A stretch of 64,000 nt of DNA from positions 23,485 to 87,484 of the forward strand of contig JAOMCX010000004.1 of assembly GCA_028345195.1 (NCBI GenBank). The letters are read 5' to 3'. A program made the translations under genes and the position numbers. The stretch comes from Candidatus Nitrosopelagicus sp. GTDB lineage: Archaea > Thermoproteota > Nitrososphaeria > Nitrososphaerales > Nitrosopumilaceae. Shown here one piece after another: positions 26,169 through 34,046 of this stretch; the first letter of the stretch is position 1; each line of letters begins with the position of its first letter. The notes under the pieces are model-generated. The model was given only the letters and a program-made list of their open reading frames with translations, searched no databases and was not told the origin of the DNA.

Positions 26169-26280
26169 GAATTATTTTATCTGTCAAAGTAATTAATAAT
26201 TTAGAAATTGTACATCTTTTGATTATCACTGATAACCAAATTGGTAAACTGTTAAATGAAAAAAACTTTCAAAATTTTTA

Positions 26281-27573
26281 ATGATAGATACCGGAGACAC
26301 AGCATGGATGTTAATAGCAGGATGCTTGGTTCTGTTAATGATCCCGGCACTTGGATTATTCGAGTCGGGTCTTTTGCGAAAGAAAAATGTGGTTTCGATT
26401 TTCATGCAGATCTTCTTTGGAATGTCACTCCTAAGTGTAATGTGGTTTGTCTTCGGATTCAGTCTATCATTTGGTCCATCAACACAGGGTATTATTGGTA
26501 ATCTTGATTGGACATTTTTGAAAGGAATTCCTTGGGATGCACCTCTTGAACAGTACGCGCCAACAATTCCTGGTGTATTATTTGTAAAGTTCCAATTGAT
26601 GTTTGCATGTATCACACCTTTACTACTAACTGGAACTATCGCTGAAAGAATGAAGTTCAGCTCTTTTATCATATTCATATCTGCATGGTCAATGCTCATC
26701 TATTACCCAATCGTTCACATGGTTTGGGGCGGTGGATGGTTAGCAGAACTCGGTGTAGTTGACTTTGCCGGTGGTATCGTTATTCACACTACTGTAGGAA
26801 TGGCAGCACTTGCAGCCGCTTTAGTACTTGGAAAAAGAAGAGGATTTGGCCCTGCCATAAACATCCCTCACAGCATTCCTCTTGCAGTATTAGGATCTTC
26901 ATTATTATGGCTAGGATGGTTCGGATTTAACGCAGGAAGCGCACTTGCATCTGGAGGTGTAGCAGGAAATACTGTAATTGTAACCCACTTGGCATCCTCT
27001 GTATCTGCTCTAATCTGGGCTGGATTGTCTTGGATGCGTACAGGAAAACCATCTATTGTTGCTACAATAAACGGCGCTATTGCCGGTCTTGCAGGAATTA
27101 CCCCTGCATCAGGCTTTGTCAGTGTAGAACATGCATTTGTTCTTGCAATAGCAATTGGTATCTTGTCATACGGAGGAGTCGTACTAATTAGAGATAAATT
27201 AAAAATTGATGATTCACTTGATGTAAGTTCCGTACACGGTATTGCAGGAATTGTAGGTGCACTTGGAATTGGAATATTTGCAAGCACTTTGATTAATCCT
27301 GCAGGTGTTGACGGCTTGCTCATTTCTGGAAGTCTGGATCAAATCTGGATACAGGGTGTTGGAATTGCAGTAGCTGCTGCTATGGGCTTTGGTGGAACAT
27401 GGCTACTTTTACAGTTAATCAAACATCTTATCGGTATACGTGTCGAACCAGAACAAGAAGACGTTGGTTTGGATATCAGTGAGCATGCAGAACAAGCTTA
27501 CTCCGATGAAGAAGAATTCAAGTTAAGTCTTGATGAAAAATTAGAGTCGTCAAAAAAGAAATCTAACTCCTGA
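26281..27573 (+). CDS. amt: Ammonium transporter (Amt family)
   Basis: 430 residues, eleven helices. Amt features: GLFESGLLRKKNVVSIFMQ, FVKFQLMFACITPLLLTGTI, the twin histidines H169 (IVIHTTVG) and H319 (SSVHGIAG), and GWFGFNAGSALA. The C-terminal tail is long and acidic (EPEQEDVGLDISEHAEQAYS). It takes up ammonium, the energy and nitrogen source of ammonia-oxidising archaea. Base use is less AT-biased than neighbouring genes, which suggests high expression. Divergent from the glnK operon, which should regulate it. Confidence 0.95.
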   Translation: MIDTGDTAWMLIAGCLVLLMIPALGLFESGLLRKKNVVSIFMQIFFGMSLLSVMWFVFGFSLSFGPSTQGIIGNLDWTFLKGIPWDAPLEQYAPTIPGVLFVKFQLMFACITPLLLTGTIAERMKFSSFIIFISAWSMLIYYPIVHMVWGGGWLAELGVVDFAGGIVIHTTVGMAALAAALVLGKRRGFGPAINIPHSIPLAVLGSSLLWLGWFGFNAGSALASGGVAGNTVIVTHLASSVSALIWAGLSWMRTGKPSIVATINGAIAGLAGITPASGFVSVEHAFVLAIAIGILSYGGVVLIRDKLKIDDSLDVSSVHGIAGIVGALGIGIFASTLINPAGVDGLLISGSLDQIWIQGVGIAVAAAMGFGGTWLLLQLIKHLIGIRVEPEQEDVGLDISEHAEQAYSDEEEFKLSLDEKLESSKKKSNS

Positions 27574-27614
27574 TGTCTGATGGATGACGATAAAGACTAC
27601 GAAGAGAGACCTGA

Positions 27615-28004
27615 ATGGGAATGGCTGAAGAAATAGTAACTACACAATCTTATGAAAAACTTTGTAGTGATGTACTTTATTCAAATGAAAGTGTTCGTTT
27701 TGTAGGTTTGGTAAATAATAAATCTGATTTACTACACAGTGTTCAAAAAAAAGATTTAGATCCACTTTTGGATGATGATGAAATAAAAATTTCAATAAAT
27801 TATTCATTAGAAAGATGGAGAAAAGCACAAAATCTTTCATTTCGTTTAGGTCATGAAAAACTCACACTAACTGAATATGAACATGTAACTTTAATTTCAA
27901 TTCCATATGATGGAAAATTATTACTAATCAGTACCCAGCCAACTATACATTATCATGAAATGATACAAGCAATCATTTCTGTAATTCCTCCGTGGGAGAA
28001 TTAA
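27615..28004 (+). CDS. Hypothetical protein of a thaumarchaeal-type paralogous family
   Basis: 129 residues (ATG 27615, or 27621). Sequence is mixed alpha/beta: YEKLCSDVLYSNESVRFVGL, RKAQNLSFRLGHEKLTLTEY and VTLISIPYDGKLLLISTQPT, ending in a helix and IPPWEN. The strand-rich middle with a small-molecule-free look recalls roadblock/profilin-like folds; I recall similar short proteins in several copies in ammonia-oxidising archaea (DUF6659-like), but this is not certain. It follows amt and precedes the flavoprotein gene by 4 nt. A possible 18-codon frame at 27580-27636 overlaps its start. Confidence 0.6.
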   Translation: MGMAEEIVTTQSYEKLCSDVLYSNESVRFVGLVNNKSDLLHSVQKKDLDPLLDDDEIKISINYSLERWRKAQNLSFRLGHEKLTLTEYEHVTLISIPYDGKLLLISTQPTIHYHEMIQAIISVIPPWEN

Positions 28005-28008
28005 TAAT

Positions 28009-28839
28009 TTGGAAAACGCTACTGTTAGTTATGTTCAATTACTACGAGAAGATTTAGCTATATTTCGAGTGGTACCTGAAGGTCCTTTTCCTGAATACAA
28101 AGCAGGTCAGTTTCTCACTTTGGGGCTTCCTGTAAAAAGTGAAAATAATCGTGTAATCAGTCGTGCATATTCAATTGCATCTCATCCTGAAAATAAAAAA
28201 TATATCGAGTTTGTCATTAGGTGGGTAAGAAAACCATATCCTGGAAGATTAACCACTGCAATGTTTAATCTAAAAGAAGGTGATAAAATTCAATGGAGAA
28301 AAGCTAATGGCACTCTTACAATTAATGACAAATTACCAAACGGTGAACCTGACAAACGAAGAATTGTCTGTATTGGAGGTGGAACCGGATTGGCACCGTT
28401 TGTTAGTTTTGCCCAACATCTTCATGATGTAGGAGATAAGCGTGAACTAGTTGTTTTACACGGAGCAAGTTACGTTGATGAACTAAGTTACAGAGAACGT
28501 CTGACGGATTTAGAACTTGAAAGTATTGATAGAGGTGCAGACAAATGGAATTTCAAATATCGAGCAGCAATTAGTAGACCACAAGAATGGCTAAATCGTT
28601 CTTGGACTGGACAGGTGGGAAGAGTAGAACAATTTCTAAGAGCAAGACCTGGACAAATATCTCCATTAGAAGAATTAGTTGGTGAAAAAATTACACAAGA
28701 AAATACCATGTTTTACATTTGTGGATGGCAAGGAACAATTGATGGAACCTTGGATTTTCTTGGAAACAAGGAGTTTGTAACAGAGAGAAACAAACGCGAA
28801 GATGGTAGTTACGAAGTTAAATTCGAATCTTACGGATAA
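28009..28839 (+). CDS. Ferredoxin-NADP reductase family flavoprotein
   Basis: 276 residues from a TTG start. The FAD-binding barrel shows YKAGQFLTLGLP and ISRAYSIASHP (RxYS motif), and the NADP domain IVCIGGGTGLAPFVSF (GGGTGLAP), then LVVLHGASYVDELSYRE and MFYICGWQG. This is the oxidoreductase FAD/NAD-binding family of FNR-type enzymes that pass electrons between NAD(P)H and ferredoxin, flavodoxin or an oxygenase. Partner unknown. Four nt separate it from the preceding gene, so they are probably one operon. Confidence 0.87.
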   Translation: MENATVSYVQLLREDLAIFRVVPEGPFPEYKAGQFLTLGLPVKSENNRVISRAYSIASHPENKKYIEFVIRWVRKPYPGRLTTAMFNLKEGDKIQWRKANGTLTINDKLPNGEPDKRRIVCIGGGTGLAPFVSFAQHLHDVGDKRELVVLHGASYVDELSYRERLTDLELESIDRGADKWNFKYRAAISRPQEWLNRSWTGQVGRVEQFLRARPGQISPLEELVGEKITQENTMFYICGWQGTIDGTLDFLGNKEFVTERNKREDGSYEVKFESYG

Positions 28840-28857
28840 TAAATTTCTGTGTCATAT

Positions 28858-28895
28858 TACGGCGTTTAACAAAACAGATCAGTCGTATATACTAG
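28858..28895 (+). promoter_or_regulatory. Promoter block, copy 1 of an exact 38-bp direct repeat
   Basis: A 38-bp block starting tacggcgtttaac and ending gtatatactag is identical to 29037-29074. It ends in a TATA-like box (gtatatac) and its 5' part (aaaacagatcagtcg) is not AT-rich, so it may include a regulator site. The ATG of the 31-residue gene lies exactly 55 nt after the repeat's first base. Confidence 0.8.
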
Positions 28896-28912
28896 ATTCA
28901 CTTGTCAAGGAC

Positions 28913-29008
28913 ATGGGTTCAATTGATTTAGGACATACCGAAAATGAATGGGGTTCAAAGAAAAAAAAGAGATCTGTAATTATAGCATATGATGTTTTAG
29001 AAAAATAA
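28913..29008 (+). CDS. 31-residue basic microprotein with duplicated promoter
   Basis: ATG 28913 to TAA 29006-29008 encodes MGSIDLGHTENEWGSKKKKR, then SVIIAYDVLEK. It has a central KKKKR patch. Its support is the promoter: a 38-bp block identical to the one driving the ferritin-like gene, at the same 55-nt distance from the ATG. That shared spacing makes real expression likely and implies that both genes are controlled by the same signal. No family recognised. Function unknown; charged composition could suit a nucleic-acid- or protein-binding peptide. Confidence 0.6.
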   Translation: MGSIDLGHTENEWGSKKKKRSVIIAYDVLEK

Positions 29009-29036
29009 TTTTTTTTAAAATATTACTCTGTTATAC

Positions 29037-29074
29037 TACGGCGTTTAACAAAACAGATCAGTCGTATATACTAG
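29037..29074 (+). promoter_or_regulatory. Promoter block, copy 2 of an exact 38-bp direct repeat
   Basis: Identical in all 38 positions to 28858-28895; the flanks differ (before: tatac versus catat; after: tattac versus attcac). The TATA-like gtatatac is followed 20 nt later by the ATG of the ferritin-like gene, as in copy 1. A regulator binding aaaacagatcagtcg or the GC-containing head is a reasonable guess. Confidence 0.8.
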
Positions 29075-29091
29075 TATTACGTTATCGGCTT

Positions 29092-29574
29092 ATGGGCAAA
29101 AAGAATATTGAAATTGCTGGAGCTGCAGAAGGAACAATCGAAATGCTAAAAAAAGCATATGCATTAGAAATGTCCGCATTTCATTACTGGTTTTACATTG
29201 ATCAGTATGCAGAAGGATTGGGATTCTTGCACAGTGATTTCTATTCAGAAAGTGCTAACGACGAGTTAGAACATGCAAAAAAAGTTGCATTGAGATTGGA
29301 TCAGTTGGGAGCAAAAGCAACCGACAATCCACAAGACTGGGCAGAAGTTTCTGGACTAGGAAACTTGGAACCTGGTAACCATGTTACATTGCGAAGTGCA
29401 TTAGAATATGCACTTGAATTCGAAAGAACTGCAATAGAACATTACAACGAACTTGCAAGCAGCACTCAAGGAAAAGACCACATAACATACCATCTCGCAC
29501 TAGACTTGGTAACTGATGAAGCAAAAGACGAACAAGACATCGAAGACATACTAGACAAACTGGAAATTTCCTAA
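29092..29574 (+). CDS. Ferritin-like/Dps-like protein
   Basis: 160 residues forming a four-helix bundle. Metal-binding carboxylates and histidines typical of ferritin-like proteins are at MLKKAYALEMSAFHYWFYID (E and H), SANDELEHAKKVALRLDQLG (E..EH), EYALEFERTAIEHYNELA and LVTDEAKDEQDIEDIL. The pattern E-x(n)-ExxH in two pairs is that of Dps-like (DpsL) or ferritin proteins; likely roles are iron storage and peroxide detoxification. Preferred codons and the strong, duplicated promoter suggest high or stress-induced expression. Confidence 0.87.
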   Translation: MGKKNIEIAGAAEGTIEMLKKAYALEMSAFHYWFYIDQYAEGLGFLHSDFYSESANDELEHAKKVALRLDQLGAKATDNPQDWAEVSGLGNLEPGNHVTLRSALEYALEFERTAIEHYNELASSTQGKDHITYHLALDLVTDEAKDEQDIEDILDKLEIS

Positions 29575-29594
29575 TTTCCTTTTTTTTAGAAATT
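29573..29594. terminator. Putative bidirectional terminator: hairpin with T8 run
   Basis: aatttc at 29573-29578 pairs with gaaatt at 29589-29594, with a run of eight T (29580-29587) in the loop, just past the ferritin-like stop. Archaeal termination needs mainly the T run; the hairpin may be incidental. The convergent gene's stop is at 29593, so it could also serve that gene. Confidence 0.35.
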
Positions 29595-29838
29595 ATTTGG
29601 ATTTTGGTTTTTGTGATTCTTTTGGATGTTTTCTTGGTAAATCTAATCCCACTACACTCATCATAGATTCTCCAATTGGTTCATAAATCGATTTGAGTGA
29701 TTCTTCATCATAATATTTTGCAATCTCGTGTAATTTTGCTTCAATCTTTTTTTGTTCTATGCGAATCAAAATACTTCTTGCGATGAGTGCTTTTAATTCA
29801 TCAATCTTATTTTCTGGTATTGTATTTTTTGTTTTCAT
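29593..29838 (-). CDS. Hypothetical small helical protein
   Basis: 81 residues. Residues 9-60 are predicted helical (KIDELKALIARSILIRIEQK, KIEAKLHEIAKYYDEESLKS), followed by a short segment MMSVVGLDLP and a basic Lys-rich tail (RKHPKESQKPKSK). No family recognised. ATG is 2 nt after the preceding stop at 29841, so it is co-translated with the 54-residue acidic protein. Confidence 0.55.
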   Translation of the reverse strand: MKTKNTIPENKIDELKALIARSILIRIEQKKIEAKLHEIAKYYDEESLKSIYEPIGESMMSVVGLDLPRKHPKESQKPKSK

Positions 29839-29840
29839 GA

Positions 29841-30005
29841 TTAAGGTGCATCTCGAACTTTCACTACAGAGCCATATGTGAGCTGAATCTCATTTAGTGA
29901 ATATTTGATAGTCTCTAATGGGTCCAACATGTGTTCGTCAGCATCGCAAATGAAAATTGGAAGTTCTTCTTCTACTTCACTCTCAATTTCAGATATTTGT
30001 TTCAT
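29841..30005 (-). CDS. Hypothetical acidic small protein
   Basis: 54 residues from ATG 30005 (an upstream start at 30038 is possible). The sequence MKQISEIESEVEEELPIFIC, DADEHMLDPLETIKYSLNEI, then QLTYGSVVKVRDAP is acidic with a single Cys. No recognised domain. It is followed directly by the 81-residue gene, forming a two-gene unit of oppositely charged small proteins, which may bind each other (inference). Confidence 0.5.
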   Translation of the reverse strand: MKQISEIESEVEEELPIFICDADEHMLDPLETIKYSLNEIQLTYGSVVKVRDAP

Positions 30006-30192
30006 GTTCGTTTGAACTTCTTTTCTAACATAAATCAAATTGTTATTCTAAGATCTTGTTCTAAAGTTATCAAATCAAACTCTTATGGATGATTGATAAA
30101 CAAAATCTTTTGATCGCGTGATACGTCTACTATATAGTTGCCATATAGAACACGTGGATCAGTCTTAACATCAAAATTTTATTTTATTTGTT

Positions 30193-30822
30193 ATGGGACA
30201 ATGGTTTTCTTGGGTAAAATCAAATGAAAAAGAACTGTTAGTGATTTTAGATGGTTTGGCAAAAAAGGCGGTTGAAGCATCTGAAGCTGTATACGAATTA
30301 TTACAAGACCCAACCAATGTTGAAAAAATAAAAGACGTATCACGAATTGAAACTGAGGCCGACGTCCTAACACGGGATATTTTTTCAGAACTAAACAGAA
30401 CTTTCATCACACCATTAGATAGAGAAGATATGCAAAGAGTTGCATCAAAGATAGATGATATTATTGATTTTATGGATGGAATAGGTGCGAGATTCTTGAG
30501 TTACAAAATTACTGAATCTCCTCCGCATGCACTGGAAATGGCAGAAGAACTGGTAAAAGCCACAAAAGAGGTTGAATACATGGTATCAAAATTAAGCAAT
30601 GTCAAGAATCCTAAATCAATGATCGAACATTGTAGAAATACAAGTGTAATTGAGCATAAAATTGATGATTTGTACAGAACTGCAATAACTGAACTCTTTG
30701 AAAGTAATGATGCAATACACATAATCAAACTAAAAGATATCTATGAAACTATGGAAACTGCATCAGACCGATGTGTTGATGTGGCAGATGTAATTGAAGA
30801 TATTGTTTTAAAATATACCTAG
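30193..30822 (+). CDS. DUF47/PhoU-like phosphate transport accessory protein
   Basis: 209 residues, all-helical. The DUF47 pattern is visible: ILDGLAKKAVEASEAVYELL, RIETEADVLTRDIFSELNRT, FITPLDREDMQRVASKIDDI and DFMDGIGARFL, with acidic residues for metal binding. Such proteins are encoded directly upstream of PiT transporters and regulate or assist them. Ten nt separate it from pit. The upstream region 30039-30192 holds the shared promoter, with a CTATATAG box near 30130. Confidence 0.88.
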   Translation: MGQWFSWVKSNEKELLVILDGLAKKAVEASEAVYELLQDPTNVEKIKDVSRIETEADVLTRDIFSELNRTFITPLDREDMQRVASKIDDIIDFMDGIGARFLSYKITESPPHALEMAEELVKATKEVEYMVSKLSNVKNPKSMIEHCRNTSVIEHKIDDLYRTAITELFESNDAIHIIKLKDIYETMETASDRCVDVADVIEDIVLKYT

Positions 30823-30831
30823 GAGAAAAAT

Positions 30832-31818
30832 ATGTTAGAAATAGCGATTATAGGAATTGCCATCGCTCTGGTGTTCGATTTTGTTAATGGCTTTAATGAT
30901 TCAGCAAACTCGGTAGCCACTGTAATTGGTACACGTGTTTTAAAACCAATTCATGCAGTTGCAATTTCAGCAGTTGCAAACTTTGTAGGACCATTCGTTT
31001 TTGGAGTTGCAGTTGCAACAACCATAGCAAAAGGAATCGTCAGTCCCGATGACATTACAGTTTACATGATTATTGGAGGATTAGTAGGAGCAATTGCATG
31101 GAGTTCCTTATGCACATACTTTGGACTGCCAATTTCAAACAGCCATTCATTAATTGGAGGCATAATGGGGGCAGGAATTGCAGGATTAGGATTTGAAAAA
31201 TTAGTTTATGATGGATTAGGCAAAGTTTTCACAGGAATAATTGTTGCACCTATTGGAGGAGTGCTTTTTGGAGTTGCAGTGACAGGGCTCATCATATTCT
31301 TTTTTGCAAGAAGAAAACCCGCTATTGTAAACAAAACATTTGGAAGATTACAAATTATCTCATCAGCATGGTTTGCCTTAACACATGGAGCAAATGATGG
31401 ACAAAAAACCATGGGAATTATAGTTTTAATTTTATTTGCAGCAGATTTAATCCCCGAACTTGAAATGCCATTATGGGTAATATTTGCGGCAGCCGCCGCC
31501 ATGGGGTTAGGCACGTTCTTTGGAGGATACAAAGTAATCAAAACATTGGGCGTTAAGATTACTAGATTGAAACCATATCAAGGATTTGCAGCAGAAACTA
31601 GCGGGGGATTAATGCTTGCAGTATTTGCAACATTAGGAATTCCTGCAAGTACAACTCATGCAATTACAGGTACTATCATGGGTGCAGGGTCTGCACGAAG
31701 AATACGAGCCGTAAGGTGGAAGGTAAGTAGACAAATTATCTTTTCATGGGTCATAACAATTCCAGGTGCTGCAGGACTGGGGGCGTTGGGCACTTACATC
31801 ATAAATCTATTTGTATAG
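30832..31818 (+). CDS. pit: Inorganic phosphate transporter, PiT family
   Basis: 328 residues, about nine to ten helices. PiT repeats are clear: FDFVNGFNDSANSVATVIGT in the first half, SNSHSLIGGIMGAG, WFALTHGANDGQKTMGIIVL and IPASTTHAITGTIMGAGSAR in the second. It imports phosphate, probably with a cation. Downstream of the DUF47 gene and upstream of the AbrB-PhoU gene, so the three form a phosphate uptake and control block. Confidence 0.95.
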   Translation: MLEIAIIGIAIALVFDFVNGFNDSANSVATVIGTRVLKPIHAVAISAVANFVGPFVFGVAVATTIAKGIVSPDDITVYMIIGGLVGAIAWSSLCTYFGLPISNSHSLIGGIMGAGIAGLGFEKLVYDGLGKVFTGIIVAPIGGVLFGVAVTGLIIFFFARRKPAIVNKTFGRLQIISSAWFALTHGANDGQKTMGIIVLILFAADLIPELEMPLWVIFAAAAAMGLGTFFGGYKVIKTLGVKITRLKPYQGFAAETSGGLMLAVFATLGIPASTTHAITGTIMGAGSARRIRAVRWKVSRQIIFSWVITIPGAAGLGALGTYIINLFV

Positions 31819-31836
31819 AAAATAAAAAACCAAAAA

Positions 31837-31856
31837 TGATGATCAACTGATCATCA
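31837..31856. terminator. Hairpin after pit, possible terminator
   Basis: TGATGATC pairs with GATCATCA across an AACT loop, 19 nt past the pit stop. Eight perfect base pairs in a 20-nt element. It might end transcription, stabilise the 3' end, or be a protein site; archaeal terminators do not usually need hairpins. Confidence 0.35.
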
Positions 31857-31947
31857 ATTCTCAACTATGTAGCTTATTCTATAACTCTGTTTTTACGACG
31901 TGGAACTATGTTGCCCCCTTATATCCTCTGTATTTTTTGAAAAAGTT

Positions 31948-33009
31948 ATGATGTCTACAAAGACCAAAAACATTGAACGTAGAAATATCCAGATTAGCGG
32001 AGGCTCTACTTATGTAATCTCACTTCCAAAAAAATGGATTGAAAGACTAAATCTAAAAAATGGCGATTCAATGCAAATTGTAAACAATCCAAATAATTCT
32101 ATAACACTCTCTTCCGATACTAAACAAGAAGAATCATCAACATATCCTGAAATTAAAATCAAAAAAACAGACTCTGTAGAGTCAATAAAGCGAAAAATCA
32201 TCTCATTATACATCTCTGGGCACAATTTTATCGTATTAAATTCACCACGAGCAAAAATTGAAACAGATGTGCGCTCTATGGTTATGAAATTAATTCGAAC
32301 CAAGTTTGTAGGAACAGAAATTATAGAATCTGATTCGGAGTCAATAACAATCAAGGTACTTACCGCAACTCCTGAGATGAAACTAGAGTTGGCATTCAAC
32401 AGAATGTTCAAATCAACATCAAACATGTTTTCTGAAACAATGCATGCAATTGAAAAAGGAGATTCTGAATATGCACAAGAAATCGTTCACATGGATGATG
32501 AGATTGACCGCTTTTCATATTATCTTACCCGAAACTTGGTTATGGCCTTAGATGATAGCAACATCTTATCTGCATTGGGATTAGAAAAAACATCTCAGGC
32601 AATCGGCTACAAAAGAATCATCAACTGTGTTGAAAGAATTGCAGACCATATTACTACAATTGCAAAACTGGTTGTTGATATGGATAAAAACATCTCAAAA
32701 ATCCCAAAAGACATCTTGAGCACATATCAAAAAACGATTGAATTCTTTGATAAAACCATGATTCTCATATCTGAGAGAAATTACTCACAGGCAGAAAAAC
32801 ATGCTGAAGAAATAGAGGCACTAATTGATGAGACAAACGCCTTGGTAAAATCTACTAAATCAAATTCTGAAGCATCTGTCGTATATCAAAATTTGATATA
32901 TCAAAACAGACGAATCTTAGATTACATCTTAGATGTATCTGAGGTTGTCATGAATGATACAGTAGATTCTATTGTTTCTATGAAAACAATTGAGAATACT
33001 GAGGCTTAA
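31948..33009 (+). CDS. PhoU-family regulator with N-terminal AbrB/SpoVT domain
   Basis: About 353 residues from tandem ATG codons at 31948/31951; the longer frame from 31900 is not favoured, as it begins in the promoter (ccttatatcc near 31918). Residues about 5-50 are an AbrB-type swapped-hairpin DNA-binding domain (RRNIQISGGSTYVISLPKKW, IERLNLKNGDSMQIV). The remainder is two PhoU helical repeats (SEYAQEIVHMDDEIDRFSYY, and further SQAEKHAEEIEALIDETNAL). The architecture is archaeal; it probably represses phosphate genes such as pit (inference). Confidence 0.85.
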   Translation: MMSTKTKNIERRNIQISGGSTYVISLPKKWIERLNLKNGDSMQIVNNPNNSITLSSDTKQEESSTYPEIKIKKTDSVESIKRKIISLYISGHNFIVLNSPRAKIETDVRSMVMKLIRTKFVGTEIIESDSESITIKVLTATPEMKLELAFNRMFKSTSNMFSETMHAIEKGDSEYAQEIVHMDDEIDRFSYYLTRNLVMALDDSNILSALGLEKTSQAIGYKRIINCVERIADHITTIAKLVVDMDKNISKIPKDILSTYQKTIEFFDKTMILISERNYSQAEKHAEEIEALIDETNALVKSTKSNSEASVVYQNLIYQNRRILDYILDVSEVVMNDTVDSIVSMKTIENTEA

Positions 33010-33074
33010 GATCCTATAGAAATTTCTTAGACTAACTATTTCTCATAATTCTGAACTTGAATCTTAAGAATATT

Positions 33075-33590
33075 CTATAGTGAAGACATGATATCTGCAA
33101 GGTTATCTGATGCAGATTCTACTACGTCTGGGTGATATTCGGTAATTAGATTTGAAATTCTTTGTTTTTCTACAATAAAGTAATTTTTCTTCAAATTAAC
33201 TTTCTTGAAACTAACAATTTCATCATTAACTAATTTTGATAAATAAAATGATACTGTAGCGCTTGCTTTTCCAACACTTGAGACAATTTCTTGAAACTCC
33301 ATTCTGTCATTTTCTAATAATGATACGAGGATTGCTTTTGGTGTTGTCTGTCTTAGACGTGATACAACTTTGGTTTCTTCTTGTGTCATATCATTAATGA
33401 AGAATCTTGAAACTCGTGTTGTTCTCTGAGTTTTGATTATTCCATTATTTTCTAATTTTCTGACATAGTAACTTAAAACACCATTTGAGAGGTTTATTTT
33501 TTCCATTACTTCTCTAAATCTAATTCCAGGATTTCTTTTGATCTCTGAAATGATTAATTCCTCTCTTGATTCCATGTTTGCCAATTTCAA
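33075..33590 (-). CDS. Tandem winged-helix transcription regulator
   Basis: 171 residues from a TTG that overlaps the upstream stop as TTGA; an ATG at residue 6 is alternative. Two winged-helix units: residues about 8-60 (ELIISEIKRNPGIRFREVME, NGVLSYYVRKLENNGIIKTQ) and about 85-150 (KAILVSLLENDRMEFQEIVS, SATVSFYLSKLVNDEIVSFK). This resembles the ArsR/MarR-like regulators paired in thaumarchaea with small membrane proteins. Its partner is the four-helix protein immediately upstream. Signal unknown. Confidence 0.75.
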   Translation of the reverse strand: MKLANMESREELIISEIKRNPGIRFREVMEKINLSNGVLSYYVRKLENNGIIKTQRTTRVSRFFINDMTQEETKVVSRLRQTTPKAILVSLLENDRMEFQEIVSSVGKASATVSFYLSKLVNDEIVSFKKVNLKKNYFIVEKQRISNLITEYHPDVVESASDNLADIMSSL

Positions 33591-33976
33591 TCTCTCCTAA
33601 ATATAGCTAATGCGAGCAGCCCAATCATTGCAAGCATCATTAAATGTGCTATCTCTGATGGTGATTCTAAAATATTGTAAACGTGAGTTTTAGTTGCATC
33701 TAAAAGTTGAACAATCTCTGCTGCTGTAAAGACCATAAAGGCAATTGTAGTTATGATCATTTTTTTTGTTCTCATCTTATAGTATGCATTAACACTGAGA
33801 ATTGCTAAAAATACTGACAAAATTATTCCTGATGTGTGTAAAAGTAGATGCCAAATGTGTGCACCATGATAAATGTGAGGCATCAATACTGGAACTGATA
33901 ATGCTGCAACAGTTGTCAAAATGACCGCAATGAGTAATTTTGGTTTACTTTCAGCAAATTGCTGGTAACTAATCAT
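33587..33976 (-). CDS. Four-helix membrane protein coupled to a winged-helix regulator
   Basis: 129 residues with four hydrophobic helices (LLIAVILTTVAALSVPVLMP; LLLHTSGIILSVFLAILSV; MIITTIAFMVFTAAEIVQLL; IAHLMMLAMIGLLALAIF). Histidines cluster at IYHGAHIWHLLLH and could bind a metal or haem. The gene shares its stop with the start of the regulator downstream. A membrane sensor for that regulator is a reasonable but unproven idea. Confidence 0.65.
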   Translation of the reverse strand: MISYQQFAESKPKLLIAVILTTVAALSVPVLMPHIYHGAHIWHLLLHTSGIILSVFLAILSVNAYYKMRTKKMIITTIAFMVFTAAEIVQLLDATKTHVYNILESPSEIAHLMMLAMIGLLALAIFRRD

Positions 33977-34046
33977 ATTCCATAATCATAACATTTCTAA
34001 TTTAAAACGATATAGTACAACTGTCGAAAATTTATGAATAGATGGA

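Noticed and set aside
26226..26699. 157-residue minus-strand frame opposite amt
   Set aside because: Antisense shadow of the highly conserved amt gene.
27580..27636. 18-codon frame MDDDKDYEERPEWEWLKK after amt
   Set aside because: Too short and overlaps the start of the next gene; could be a tiny leader peptide but there is no independent support.
31837..31856. C/D-box small RNA (TGATGA and CTGA near each other)
   Set aside because: Box C and D lie only 4 nt apart, too close for a guide; the stretch is better read as a hairpin.
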